Assembly (NCBI GenBank): GCA_013141385.1
Contig: JABFRB010000028.1
Coordinates: 1-64,000, forward strand
Length of the DNA stretch: 64,000 bases
Origin: Bacteroidales bacterium
GTDB taxonomy: Bacteria; Bacteroidota; Bacteroidia; Bacteroidales; Tenuifilaceae
Reading direction: 5' to 3'
A model generated the notes under the pieces. It was not told the DNA's origin. It made no database searches and saw only the letters and a program-made list of their open reading frames with translations. The position numbers were made by a program, and so were the translations under genes. Shown here one piece after another: positions 55,263 through 64,000 of this stretch; positions within the stretch are counted from its first letter, which is position 1, and every line of letters starts with the position of its first letter.

Positions 55263-56507
55263 TCATTTCGGGTAACAGAGAAAATATTTTTTCACTTCAG
55301 TAGATAACGCTTTCGTGTTAAGTATGTCTGAAGCTATGGCAATATCAACCAGATCTCCATTATTATATAATATTTTAATGGAATCGTCCTGAGAACTGTA
55401 AGCATTATTGCTTACAGAATCAGAAAACACAAAATAGTCAATGTTTTTATCAAAAAAAGGAAATTTGAGCAAAACTTGCTGACGAATAGAATTTAATTTT
55501 TCCGTTTCGAAGGGTTTGCTACTCAACTCTATTTTAAGCAACTTTCGGTTTACTATCATCTCTGCCAATTTTGATAGCACTATATCCTGATGTTGACACC
55601 ACATTTTAGCAGCTATCATCAAATCGCTATCATCAAGGTTTGCAAAATGGGTAAGGGCTTCAGAAGGATTATCCATTTTGATAGATACTAAGAAATCCTT
55701 CTCGGAAACATCATTCTTTAAAAAAAAATTAAGTGATGGCGTTGCAAATAAGTCTTCTCCTCGTCTTACCAACTCCCTCGCTCTTTGTAGCATTTTGATA
55801 AGAATTTGCTCTGCAACTACTACCGTTTTATGAAGATAAACCTGCCAGTACATAAGCCTTCGAGCAATTAAAAAATTTTCAACAGAGTAAATCCCTTTTG
55901 CTTCAACAACTAACTGATCATCCACCACATTAAGCATCTTAATAATCCGCTCAACACCAACAGTACCCTCGGTAACCCCCGAAAAAAAACTATCTCGTCT
56001 AAGGTAATCGAGCCTATCCATGTCAAGCTGGCTGGACACCAGCTGGTGTAAGAATTTCTTAGGGTAATCTCCTTCGAAAACCTCAATTGCCATTTTTAGC
56101 CTCCCCTTCATTTCTATATTTAGCCCTTGAATAAAACAACGACTAATGGTCTCATGACTAATATCTTTGGCAATGCTGTACTCCAATGAGTGGGAAAAGG
56201 GGCCATGTCCAATATCATGGAGTAAAATTGCTATAGAAACGGCTTCGGACTCCTCTTCACTTATACAATGTCCTTTTGAACGAAGTACCGAAATCGCCTC
56301 GCTCATTAAATGTAATGAGCCTAAAGCATGTTGGAAGCGATTATGATTTGCCCCAGGGTATACCAAATAGGTTAAACCCAACTGCTTGATGTTTCGTAGA
56401 CGCTGAAAATATGGATGCTCTATCAAATCGAAAACAAGGGGATGTTGTATATTAATAAATCCATGAACAGGATCGTTAACAATCTTCTTTTTATTGGTTG
56501 CATCCAT
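55263..56507 (-). CDS. HD-domain phosphohydrolase
   Basis: A 414-residue HD-superfamily metal-dependent phosphohydrolase similar to dNTPase-like proteins. It begins NDPVHGFINIQHPLVFDLIEHPYFQRLRNIKQLGL, then NRFQHALGSLHL (first His), AILLHDIGHGPFSHSLE (the HD motif), HQLVSSQLDMDRLDYLRRDSFFSGVTEG (final Asp). All four metal ligands are visible. The C-terminal ~200 residues are helical. It is the upstream gene of the lpxD-lpxC-lpxA run, a conserved Bacteroidota arrangement, but no lipid A function is known to me. Confidence 0.92.
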   Translation of the reverse strand: MDATNKKKIVNDPVHGFINIQHPLVFDLIEHPYFQRLRNIKQLGLTYLVYPGANHNRFQHALGSLHLMSEAISVLRSKGHCISEEESEAVSIAILLHDIGHGPFSHSLEYSIAKDISHETISRCFIQGLNIEMKGRLKMAIEVFEGDYPKKFLHQLVSSQLDMDRLDYLRRDSFFSGVTEGTVGVERIIKMLNVVDDQLVVEAKGIYSVENFLIARRLMYWQVYLHKTVVVAEQILIKMLQRARELVRRGEDLFATPSLNFFLKNDVSEKDFLVSIKMDNPSEALTHFANLDDSDLMIAAKMWCQHQDIVLSKLAEMIVNRKLLKIELSSKPFETEKLNSIRQQVLLKFPFFDKNIDYFVFSDSVSNNAYSSQDDSIKILYNNGDLVDIAIASDILNTKALSTEVKKYFLCYPK

Positions 56508-56646
56508 ACTAAATATTTATGAGAAAGAGTCGGGTAGCAAGATAACCAAACCTTCAATAATTGTTTACCTGATAAAGAAAATTTTCCACTACAAAACAAT
56601 CAATCGATTCTCATTAAAGGCTCTAAATATATCTTTAAAAGATAAA

Positions 56647-56684
56647 AGAACCTGTCAAGTTTAAAACTTGACAGGTTCTTCAAT
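56647..56684 (-). terminator. Terminator after FISUMP gene
   Basis: Long near-perfect hairpin AAGAACCTGTCAAGTTT / AAACTTGACAGGTTCTT, followed on the minus strand by TTTT. It lies 60 bp beyond the FISUMP stop. Confidence 0.85.
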
Positions 56685-56743
56685 AAATGATTAAATTCTA
56701 ATTGTTTTTATCTGAATATTCTCTTTAATTGAATAGAACTATA

Positions 56744-58147
56744 TCACTTTGCGGGCATCCCTTTCCCCTTAACACACCTAACGGAGAAAGCATTTGAAGG
56801 ATTTCCTGAACCAACGACTACCCCTCCACCACTATCAAGTTTTAGTACAGTTCCGAATTTTCCCCACCAATTGGCTTCCGTTCCAAAACCACTAAAAATC
56901 CACTGTGTGCTCGGCATTGCTTGACCAGCGGCTCTACCCGAAAATCCTGAAGCGTTATTAGCTTTGTTGGGTACACTCCAGTAATTTTTGTCCATTAGCC
57001 TTAAGCCAGTTATTATTGAATCTCTTTTCCAGTAAGGTCCACCAACAAAAACTAATAAAGAATCCCAATCAGGAGGCGATGGAACATGCCAACCATTAGG
57101 GCACACATTTGAAGTATCCGTTACTGCAAAATATGAGTAAAGCCTACCATAATTCTTAATAGTATCAACATTAGTTGTATTATTATAAGCCGTATCGTAT
57201 GGGTAAATAGATTTACCATAGGAATAATGAGTGGTTCTGAGGTTCTCTTTCATCCAAACCTGGGTGCCAATCTGAACAGTTTGGTAAACGTTTCCATCAA
57301 TATCTAAAACTGGGGTAGACGCAGTACCTGCTCCAGAACTAATATTACCCGTAGATGTAATATTCGCACTTGCAAATACAGTAGTACTAAAATATGATGA
57401 GTCCTTAGTAACTTTAAAGAAATCGCTATTAGTTCCAGATTTTGATTGGTTGGAGAGTCCTCCAACTGCAAATCCACCCTTTGCTCCTTTTGCGATATTC
57501 TCATTAAAATTTATTCGAGTTGAATCGGGGTTAACAAATAGTATATCGCGGGCAATCGCTCCCTTTGCTTGGGTTGATAAACCACCAACAGCAAATCCGC
57601 CCTTTGCTCCCTTAACGGGACTATCCTCTACATAGATTTTAACCCCCGTTTGGTAAACGGCGAATACTATTTTCCCATCCTTATTTTTTACAACAAAGAT
57701 TGGATCATCAACAGCTGCATTGGGTTGGCTCACAACTTGACTAACACTACCAGCATATAGAGCATAGGGGACAGATAGTATTTGTGTTGCACCAATCGTT
57801 TGATAGGTGGATTCTGTAGTTTTCTTTTCATCAACCTGAATAAAAATATTCTCACCCCAAGGAATAGTAGCAAAAACTCCACTTAGAACCGTTCCCCCTC
57901 CTATAGACAGAGAAATAACTCCTTGAGCATTGGTAGGTATTGCACTAAAAGTCTCAGAATAAACAATATCACCAGATAAAGAGGTTTTCCGTAGACTTAT
58001 TTTAATATCTACAGATTGGGAGGCCATTACTGTTCCATCAGCATTGCGGATAACTGCCTGATAAGAAAATTTTTGTGGAACCTGTCCTTGAAGCTGAAGC
58101 ATCATAGCAACAAGGAGTAATCCCATTATAAATATTTTTTTTTTCAT
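56744..58147 (-). CDS. FISUMP-domain secreted protein (Fibrobacter succinogenes major paralogous domain)
   Basis: A 467-residue exported protein from the ATG at 58147; the longer frame starts with TTG. Signal peptide KKKIFIMGLLLVAMMLQLQG, then an N-terminal beta domain (FSYQAVIRNADGTVMASQSVDIKISLRK), a middle region with the 13-mer KGAKGGFAVGGLS at two places about 48 residues apart, and the C-terminal FISUMP domain: DIDGNVYQTVQIGTQVWMKENL, CPNGWHVPSPPDWDSL and NAFSVRCVKG. Such proteins are surface-exposed and expanded in Bacteroidota. No T9SS C-terminal sorting domain was recognised. Function unknown. Confidence 0.87.
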   Translation of the reverse strand: MKKKIFIMGLLLVAMMLQLQGQVPQKFSYQAVIRNADGTVMASQSVDIKISLRKTSLSGDIVYSETFSAIPTNAQGVISLSIGGGTVLSGVFATIPWGENIFIQVDEKKTTESTYQTIGATQILSVPYALYAGSVSQVVSQPNAAVDDPIFVVKNKDGKIVFAVYQTGVKIYVEDSPVKGAKGGFAVGGLSTQAKGAIARDILFVNPDSTRINFNENIAKGAKGGFAVGGLSNQSKSGTNSDFFKVTKDSSYFSTTVFASANITSTGNISSGAGTASTPVLDIDGNVYQTVQIGTQVWMKENLRTTHYSYGKSIYPYDTAYNNTTNVDTIKNYGRLYSYFAVTDTSNVCPNGWHVPSPPDWDSLLVFVGGPYWKRDSIITGLRLMDKNYWSVPNKANNASGFSGRAAGQAMPSTQWIFSGFGTEANWWGKFGTVLKLDSGGGVVVGSGNPSNAFSVRCVKGKGMPAK

Positions 58148-58396
58148 GGTCAATTCCTTCCTAAAAATTTAAAATAGATTAAACAATTTTTCGAATCAAT
58201 TTGAAAATAAGCCAATGCGTATAACAATAAACGATGAACAAATGTTGCAGTAAATAGCTATGCTTTTTGCAACTTTAGATACTTTGTAATATCAATAAAC
58301 TATCAATGTAAAATTATAAAATTAGTTATGTATGTAAAATAATGACTTGCTAAGTTAATGTTTTTAAAAGTATTCCTCTAACTTTCAAGTTAATAT

Positions 58397-58428
58397 TTTG
58401 TTTTAGAAAAATTTTTTTCCTATTTTTG
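58397..58428 (+). promoter_or_regulatory. Sigma-A promoter of rimP-nusA-infB
   Basis: TTTG (58397-58400), a 20-bp spacer, then TATTTTTG (58421-58428): an exact fit to the Bacteroidota TTTG/N19-21/TAnnTTTG promoter. Transcription should begin near 58435, leaving a ~65-base leader. Confidence 0.75.
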
Positions 58429-58451
58429 CATCGGTTTTGCGACAAGTAGTG

Positions 58452-58474
58452 CAGGGGACATTGTCCCCTGTTTT
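58452..58474 (+). promoter_or_regulatory. Leader hairpin (possible attenuator) before rimP
   Basis: CAGGGGACA / TGTCCCCTG hairpin directly followed by TTTTATT, inside the leader of the rimP-nusA-infB transcript. The shape is that of an intrinsic terminator, so it could attenuate transcription in a NusA-dependent way. Gammaproteobacteria also have a rimP leader attenuator, but homology is not claimed. Confidence 0.6.
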
Positions 58475-58498
58475 ATTAACAAAGCCCCAATTAAAAGC

Positions 58499-58966
58499 AT
58501 GATCACAAAGGAACAGATAGAAAACTTAATTAAACCAAAAATCGACGAAGAGGATTTATTTCAGGTAGAAGTAAGCGTTAATTCATCGAATAAAATTTCT
58601 GTGTTCATTGATGGGGATAAGGGGGTAACAATTGATCAGTGCATGGCATTAAGCCGATTTATTGAGCAAAACCTAAATCGCGATGAGGAAGATTATGAAC
58701 TAGATGTTTCCTCTGCTGGATTGGATCTCCCATTAAAAGTGCAAAGGCAATACATTAAGAATATTGGTCGTTCTGTAGCAATTATCTTAAGGAATGGGCA
58801 AAAACTTACTGGGAAACTTGTTAATGCTAATGATGATGGAATTAATCTTGAAGTAGAAAAAAATGTTGTTCTTGAAGGGAAAAAAAGAAAACAGCAAATT
58901 ACCGAAATTATGCCTTTAAAATATTCAGACATAAAATCAACTAAAATTGTAGTATCATTTAGATAG
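58499..58966 (+). CDS. rimP: Ribosome maturation factor RimP
   Basis: A 155-residue protein needed for 30S subunit maturation. Family features: LFQVEVSVNSSNKISVFIDGDKGVTIDQCMALSRFIEQNLNRDEEDYELDVSSAGLDLPL (the conserved DVSSPGL-type motif, with Ala for Pro) and GKLVNANDDGINLEV in the SH3-like C-domain. It is first in the rimP-nusA-infB operon, 20 bp before nusA. Confidence 0.95.
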   Translation: MITKEQIENLIKPKIDEEDLFQVEVSVNSSNKISVFIDGDKGVTIDQCMALSRFIEQNLNRDEEDYELDVSSAGLDLPLKVQRQYIKNIGRSVAIILRNGQKLTGKLVNANDDGINLEVEKNVVLEGKKRKQQITEIMPLKYSDIKSTKIVVSFR

Positions 58967-58986
58967 TTTGTAAACATATTAACACA

Positions 58987-60225
58987 ATGGAAAACCTGAA
59001 TCTGATTGACACATTTGCCGAGTTTAAGGAGCTGAAAAATATCGATCGTCCAACGATGATGAGCGTATTGGAAGATGTCTTCAGAAATATGCTTATCAAA
59101 ATGTACGGTTCGGATGATAACTATGATATTATCATCAACATTGATAAGGGTGACTTCGAAATTTGGCGTAACCGTGAAGTGGTTGAGGATGGCCTAGTTG
59201 AAGATACAAACCGCCAGATAGGGCTAAAAGCAGCCAAGAAAATTGACAAAGAATATGAGGTTGGTGAAGAGGTTACTGACGAGGTTAAACTTATAGACTT
59301 TGGGCGTAGAGCTATTCTTGCCCTAAGGCAAAATCTTACTTCAAGAATTCTGGAACTTGAAAAGAATAATATCTATAATAAGTACAAAGATCGAATCGGT
59401 GAAGTTGTTACTGGTGAAGTTTATCAGGTTTGGAAGAAAGAAATTCTGATTCTGGATGATGAGGGAAATGAATTGATTATTCCTAAGGTGGAGCAAATTC
59501 CGACTGACTACTTCCGTAAAGGTGATACTATTCGTTCAGTTGTTATTCGTGTTGAAATGCGTAACAACAGTCCATTAATTGTTCTTTCGCGTACTTCGCC
59601 AGTTTTCCTTGAGCGGCTTTTTGAACTTGAAGTTCCTGAAATATTCGATGGCCTTATTACAATTAAAAAAATTGTTCGTGTTCCTGGCGAAAGAGCAAAA
59701 GTTGCAGTTGAATCATACGATGAAAGGGTTGACCCTGTTGGTGCCTGCGTTGGGATGAAGGGAAGCCGCATTCACGGGATTGTTCGGGAATTACGTAACG
59801 AGAATATTGATGTAATCAACTATACCAATAATACCCAACTTTACATAACACGCGCATTAAGTCCTGCTAGAATTTCTTCAATAAAACTGGATGAAGCGAA
59901 TAAACGAGCTGAGGTTTATTTAAAACCGAACGAAGTTTCGTTAGCTATCGGAAAGGGAGGCTTTAACATTAAACTTGCAAGCCAACTTTCGGGTTACGAA
60001 ATTGATGTTTATCGTGAAGCCGATACTGAAGATGAAGAGGATGTTAATCTCGATGAGTTTGTAGATGAAATAGAAGGTTGGGTTATTGATGCAATCAAAG
60101 GTATAGGTTGCGACACAGCAAAAAGGGTTCTTGAAATTCCATTTAAAGAATTGGTAAAACGTACCGATCTGGAAGAGGAAACGGTAAAAGAGGTTATCAG
60201 AATCTTAAAATCGGAATTTGAATAG
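58987..60225 (+). CDS. nusA: Transcription termination/antitermination factor NusA
   Basis: A 412-residue RNA polymerase-binding factor. The N-terminal domain (about 1-130) is followed by S1 (GEVVTGEVYQVWKKEILILDDEGNELIIPKVEQIP), KH1 (RTSPVFLERLFELEVPEIFDGLITIKKIVRVPGERAKVAVES with GACVGMKGSRI) and KH2 (AIGKGGFNIKLASQL). A short helix-hairpin-helix at the C-terminus contains IDAIKGIGCDTAKRVLEIP. It affects pausing and termination and may act on its own leader hairpin. Confidence 0.98.
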   Translation: MENLNLIDTFAEFKELKNIDRPTMMSVLEDVFRNMLIKMYGSDDNYDIIINIDKGDFEIWRNREVVEDGLVEDTNRQIGLKAAKKIDKEYEVGEEVTDEVKLIDFGRRAILALRQNLTSRILELEKNNIYNKYKDRIGEVVTGEVYQVWKKEILILDDEGNELIIPKVEQIPTDYFRKGDTIRSVVIRVEMRNNSPLIVLSRTSPVFLERLFELEVPEIFDGLITIKKIVRVPGERAKVAVESYDERVDPVGACVGMKGSRIHGIVRELRNENIDVINYTNNTQLYITRALSPARISSIKLDEANKRAEVYLKPNEVSLAIGKGGFNIKLASQLSGYEIDVYREADTEDEEDVNLDEFVDEIEGWVIDAIKGIGCDTAKRVLEIPFKELVKRTDLEEETVKEVIRILKSEFE

Positions 60226-60277
60226 TGCGCTCAAAAGCTTAGTTTTGCAATTAATTAAATAACGGGGATTACCTGGT

Positions 60278-63200
60278 ATGACAAATGTCGAAAAATCATT
60301 AAGGCTTAGTAAACTTGCACGGGAGTTTAATGTGGGAATATCAACCATTGTTGAGTTTTTGCATAAAAAAGGTCATAAAATTCCGAGCGATCCTAACTCT
60401 AAAGTAGATGCAGAGTTGTACAATCTGCTTGCTAAAGAGTATGGTGCTGAGGTGAATTTAAAAATGGAGTCTCAGAAAGTAAGCCTTAAAGGCCTTCGGG
60501 ACAAAAAGGAAACAGTTTCTATTGAGGATGTTGAAAAAGTAGTTGAAGAAGATACTGACGCTCCAGATACTGACGATGAGGAGTTCATTAAGAATATTCT
60601 AGCCACTCCCAAGCAGAAAGAGGTTATAAGTTTTGAAAAACCTAAGATTGATTTAAAGGTTAAAGGCAAAATTGATTTAAATGCTCTTTCACCAAAGAAA
60701 CAGCAGCCTGTAACTCCAAAAGCACCAGAAGTTAAGCCCAAACAAGAGCAAGAGATTCCAAAACCTGTAGATAAAAAAGATGAAAAACCGGAAGTAGTTC
60801 ATCCAAAAGTCGAAAAAAAACCCGAGCATATTAGTACGTCTCCTATTCATGTTGAACAACCCAAGGTTATTGGAAAAGTTGATTTGGATCAATTGAATCA
60901 AAAGACTCGACCTACCCATAATAAACAGGAACAACACCCTAATCAAAAACAGAAATATCACAAACAGGGGCAGGAGAAACAAGGGTCGGAAAAGCATGGA
61001 CATGAGAAACATGGACAAGAGAAGAAGCAAGCAACAGGACAGGAAACAAATGTGCATAAAATTCACAAACCTGTTAAAATAATTGAGAGACCAAAACCCG
61101 CTGAAGAGATAAAAGCACCCGTTGCTGAAGCGCAAGAGTCTATTGTTAAGGTTGAACCACAGGAAGCCGTTCTTTTTAGAAGAGAAGTTGAAAAACTTTC
61201 AGGTCCAACTGTTGTTGGAAAAATTAACCTAGAGGCTTTTGAGATTAAGAAAAAACAGCCCGTTGCATCGTCTAATGATGTTGAAAAATCGAATAAAAAG
61301 AAACGTCGTAAGAGAATTAGAAAAGATAATCAGAAGGTAAACTTACCAACCCCACACACACCTGGCCAAAAATCTGCTATTCCTCCAACATTAACGAAAC
61401 GTGCAGATTTACCAGCAAGAAAGAACCTTAAAAAGAAGAAGAAGATTGTAAAGCAGGAAGTTAGTGAGGAAGCAGTACAAAAACAGATTAAGGAAACCCT
61501 TGCAAGGTTAACTTCAAAAGGGAAAACTAAAGGTTCAAAATATCGTAGAGAGAAGCGTGATCTTGTTAGTGCACGTCAACAACAGGAGTTTGATCAACAG
61601 GAGATTGATAAAAATACGCTTAAAGTTACTGAATTCGTTTCTGCAAGTGAACTTGCAAGTATGATGAACGTCTCCCCTAAAGAAGTAATTGAAGTTTGTA
61701 TGAACCTTGGGCTGATGGTTTCAATCAACCAAAGACTTGATGCAGAAACCATGGCTTTAGTTGCCGATGAATTCAGCTATAAAGTTGAATTTGTTAGCGT
61801 AGAACTACAAGAAGCAATTAAGCAGGACGAAGATCTCCCTGAAGATTTGGTTCATCGCTCACCTATTGTTACTGTAATGGGGCACGTTGACCACGGTAAA
61901 ACTTCACTACTTGACTATATTCGTCATACCAATGTAATTGCCGGCGAGGCAGGAGGTATTACCCAACACATCGGGGCTTACAATGTAGAGGTTAAAGAAG
62001 GTAAACATATCACATTCCTAGATACTCCAGGTCACGAAGCTTTTACTGCGATGCGTGCTCGTGGAGCAAAAATTACCGACGTAGCAATTATTGTGGTTTC
62101 TGCTGATGACGCAGTTATGCCCCAAACTATTGAGGCTATAAACCACGCTAGTGCTGCAGGTGTACCAATTGTATTCGCTATCAACAAGGTTGATAAACCA
62201 AATGCCGACCCTGAGAAGATTAAACAAGAATTGGCTAACATGAATTACCTTGTTGAGGACTGGGGAGGAAAATATCAAAGTCAAGAGATATCAGCTAAGA
62301 AAGGAACGAATATCGAAAAACTACTCGATAAAGTTCTTCTTGAAGCAGAGATGCTCGATCTTAAGGCTAATCCACAAAAGAAAGCCCAAGGAACCGTTGT
62401 TGAATCTACCCTTGATAAAGGTCGTGGTTATACTGCAACTGTTCTAGTTCATTCTGGTACACTTAAACAGGGTGATATAATGATTGCTGGGATAAACTTT
62501 GGCCACGTAAAAGCTATGTTCAACGAGCGTGGCAATAGGATTAATGAAGCAGGTCCTTCAATGCCTGTTCAGGTTATCGGCTTAAATGGCGCTCCACAAG
62601 CTGGTGATTACTTCAACGTTATGGAGACTGACAGAGAAGCAAAAGAGATTGCAAATAAACGGGAGCAACTTCAACGTATGCAAGGTCTCAGAACACAGAA
62701 ACATATTACACTTGATGAAATTGGGCGTCGTATTGCGATTGGTAATTTCCAAGAATTAAATATCATTGTAAAGGGTGATGTTGATGGATCGATTGAAGCT
62801 TTGGCCGATTCACTTATCAAACTTTCAACCCCAATGATTCAGGTTAATGTTATTCATAAAGCAGTTGGTCAGATTTCAGAATCGGATATCCTTTTAGCTG
62901 CTGCATCAAATGCAATCGTAATTGGATTCCAAGTTCGCCCATCCATTGGTGCACGTAGACTCGCTGAAAAGGAGGAGATTGATATACGTTTATATTCAAT
63001 TATCTACTCTGCTATCAACGAGATAAAGGATGCTATGGAAGGCATGCTTTCACCTGAACTTAAAGAGGAAATCATTGGTACAACCGAGGTGCTTGAGGTA
63101 TTCAAGATTACCAAAGTGGGTACAATCGCAGGATGTATTGTTAGAGAGGGTAAAATCATCAGAAATAATAAAGTACGATTAATCCGTGATGGTATTGTAG

Positions 63201-63361
63201 TATATACTGGAGATCTTGAATCATTAAAACGATTCAAGGATGATGCAAAAGAGATACTTAATGGATTTGAGTGCGGCTTGAACATCAAAAACTTTAATGA
63301 TATTAAGGTTGGAGATATAATTGAAAGCTTCCAAGAGGTAGAGGTGAAGAGAAAATTGTAA
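60278..63361 (+). CDS. infB: Translation initiation factor IF-2
   Basis: A 1027-residue GTPase that brings fMet-tRNA to the ribosome. The N-terminus has an IF2N helix ([27 protein letters not shown]), then a ~350-residue Lys/Gln/His-rich region with short [13 protein letters not shown]-like repeats (about 215-255). The second IF2N is at [30 protein letters not shown]. The G domain shows [52 protein letters not shown] and SAKKGTNI. Domains II-IV follow. The gene for initiator tRNA is also in this window. Confidence 0.98.
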   Translation: MTNVEKSLRLSKLAREFNVGISTIVEFLHKKGHKIPSDPNSKVDAELYNLLAKEYGAEVNLKMESQKVSLKGLRDKKETVSIEDVEKVVEEDTDAPDTDDEEFIKNILATPKQKEVISFEKPKIDLKVKGKIDLNALSPKKQQPVTPKAPEVKPKQEQEIPKPVDKKDEKPEVVHPKVEKKPEHISTSPIHVEQPKVIGKVDLDQLNQKTRPTHNKQEQHPNQKQKYHKQGQEKQGSEKHGHEKHGQEKKQATGQETNVHKIHKPVKIIERPKPAEEIKAPVAEAQESIVKVEPQEAVLFRREVEKLSGPTVVGKINLEAFEIKKKQPVASSNDVEKSNKKKRRKRIRKDNQKVNLPTPHTPGQKSAIPPTLTKRADLPARKNLKKKKKIVKQEVSEEAVQKQIKETLARLTSKGKTKGSKYRREKRDLVSARQQQEFDQQEIDKNTLKVTEFVSASELASMMNVSPKEVIEVCMNLGLMVSINQRLDAETMALVADEFSYKVEFVSVELQEAIKQDEDLPEDLVHRSPIVTVMGHVDHGKTSLLDYIRHTNVIAGEAGGITQHIGAYNVEVKEGKHITFLDTPGHEAFTAMRARGAKITDVAIIVVSADDAVMPQTIEAINHASAAGVPIVFAINKVDKPNADPEKIKQELANMNYLVEDWGGKYQSQEISAKKGTNIEKLLDKVLLEAEMLDLKANPQKKAQGTVVESTLDKGRGYTATVLVHSGTLKQGDIMIAGINFGHVKAMFNERGNRINEAGPSMPVQVIGLNGAPQAGDYFNVMETDREAKEIANKREQLQRMQGLRTQKHITLDEIGRRIAIGNFQELNIIVKGDVDGSIEALADSLIKLSTPMIQVNVIHKAVGQISESDILLAAASNAIVIGFQVRPSIGARRLAEKEEIDIRLYSIIYSAINEIKDAMEGMLSPELKEEIIGTTEVLEVFKITKVGTIAGCIVREGKIIRNNKVRLIRDGIVVYTGDLESLKRFKDDAKEILNGFECGLNIKNFNDIKVGDIIESFQEVEVKRKL

Positions 63362-63379
63362 TTACAAAACAATCATATA

Positions 63380-63413
63380 AAAAAGCCGGAGAAATTCGGC
63401 TTTTGCTTTTTTT
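63380..63413 (+). terminator. Terminator after infB
   Basis: AAAAGCCG / CGGCTTTT hairpin and a T-run about 20 bp after the stop. It is almost identical to the terminator at 63913. Confidence 0.85.
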
Positions 63414-63511
63414 AATTGAATTAAAAATGTATTTTTGGTATAGAAATTGTATCTGTGAACGTTCGACTGTATCAATATTTTCACCAATGTTTAAAATAAA
63501 ATTGAAAAATT

Positions 63512-63901
63512 ATGAAAAAGTTAATCTTTAGTAAAAGAAATGCACTTTATACTGCCATTTTAATAGCAGTTGTTTTTTTATCTGGATGTGGTATTAATTC
63601 AGGAATAATGAATCAATATAGCGTTAATGGAGCCAATACAAACGTTGTTCTACAAAAGAATAATTTTAAGGTTGTAGAAAATGTTAGCGGAGAAGCTACT
63701 GACACCTATTGGTTTTTTATAGGTGGTTTTAAACAAACATTAGTTGCAAAGGCAAAACAAAACATGATTGAAAAAGCCAAACTTGAGGGCACCTCTAAGG
63801 CTATTATTAATGTTACCCTTGAAGAGCATAATAAACTGATGTTTATATACGTAAAAAGAACTGTAATCGTTCACGGTACTGTGATAGAATTTAAGGAATA
63901 A
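63512..63901 (+). CDS. DUF6567-like lipoprotein
   Basis: A 129-residue lipoprotein with lipobox VFLSGC. The mature part (NNFKVVENVSGEATDTYWFFIGGF, KAKQNMIEKAKLEGTSKAIINVTLEEHNKLMFIYVKRTVIVHGTVIEF) resembles small Bacteroidota DUF6567 proteins, which look like periplasmic or outer-membrane beta proteins of unknown role. A TATTTTTG (63430-63437) upstream may be its -7 box, so it could be transcribed independently of infB. Confidence 0.8.
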   Translation: MKKLIFSKRNALYTAILIAVVFLSGCGINSGIMNQYSVNGANTNVVLQKNNFKVVENVSGEATDTYWFFIGGFKQTLVAKAKQNMIEKAKLEGTSKAIINVTLEEHNKLMFIYVKRTVIVHGTVIEFKE

Positions 63902-63912
63902 TAAAAATCAAG

Positions 63913-63942
63913 AAAGCCGGAGAAATCCGGCTTTTGTTTTTT
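63913..63942 (+). terminator. Terminator after DUF6567 lipoprotein gene
   Basis: AAAGCCGGA / TCCGGCTTT hairpin followed by a T-run. Confidence 0.85.
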
Positions 63943-64000
63943 CACTCCATTTAATCGATTAGGGAAATTATGGATTTTTATTTATCAACTTTATCAACTT

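Larger units (their letters stand above)
58148..58498. other. Divergent promoter region, FISUMP / rimP
   Basis: About 350 bp with no gene. The right half holds the rimP promoter and leader hairpin. The left half is AT-rich with no element I can name. Confidence 0.5.

Noticed and set aside
60472-61135. Long antisense frames inside infB
   Set aside because: Hydrophobic Phe/Leu translations are the expected complement of the Lys/Glu-rich IF-2 N-terminus.

Overview
The window is AT-rich chromosomal DNA from a member of the Bacteroidota, probably a Bacteroidales/Marinilabiliales-type organism (inference). Several features point there: a fused lpxC-fabZ gene, a complete SUF cluster, an S46 dipeptidyl-peptidase, GSCFA, DUF5689, FISUMP and DUF6567 proteins, a carboxypeptidase-regulatory-like TonB-dependent receptor, promoters with a TAnnTTTG -7 box, and few Shine-Dalgarno sites. 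No phage, transposase, rRNA operon or CRISPR array is visible. Most of the window is core housekeeping DNA with small accessory islands between.

Layout. 0.5-2.9 kb: histidine kinase and response regulator. 3.0-4.9 kb: a SiaC-like (DUF1987) protein and a GH16-fold protein that lacks one catalytic acid. 5.0-10.3 kb: accessory island with a mosaic of intergenic repeats, a 41-codon double-glycine-leader peptide gene, a TPR-CHAT (caspase-like) surface protein and a membrane TPR protein. 10.4-21.1 kb: methyltransferase-like protein, lepA, a HAD phosphatase, groESL (apparently behind a sigma-54 promoter), a sigma54-activator/lptE/TPR/secG operon, kdsB and a secreted phosphodiesterase. 21.4-27.1 kb: TonB receptor plus two DUF5689 lipoproteins. 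27.1-36.6 kb: one long minus-strand run sufB-C-D-S, a YcxB-like gene, sufE, a sufT-like gene, queG, a lipase-like gene and GSCFA. 36.9-46.0 kb: a secreted protein, a SiaB-like kinase with two SiaC-like partners, an S46 peptidase, rnhB, a glycosyltransferase, a flippase and two more SiaC-like proteins. 46.0-46.5 kb: initiator tRNA, a small GIY-YIG nuclease and a broken copy of the tRNA 3' half. 46.8-51.8 kb: M23 peptidase, dxr, rseP, tatA and an MltD-like transglycosylase. 51.9-58.1 kb: lpxA, lpxC-fabZ, lpxD, an HD hydrolase and a FISUMP protein. 58.4-64 kb: rimP-nusA-infB behind a clear promoter and a leader hairpin, then a DUF6567 lipoprotein.

How the genes work together. Envelope construction is a strong theme: lipid A (lpxA, lpxC-fabZ, lpxD), Kdo activation (kdsB), LPS transport (lptE), isoprenoid supply (dxr), murein turnover (M23, MltD-like), export (secG, tatA) and envelope proteolysis (rseP). 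The SUF operon makes Fe-S clusters and its 3' neighbour QueG is an Fe-S enzyme. Five DUF1987/SiaC-like paralogues at three loci with a single SiaB-like kinase suggest a partner-switching phosphorelay that is larger here than the one characterised in Pseudomonas. The most novel-looking items are the GG-leader peptide beside the CHAT protease, the expanded SiaB/SiaC set, the tRNA-fMet/GIY-YIG unit with its tRNA fragment, and the sigma-54-type groES promoter.
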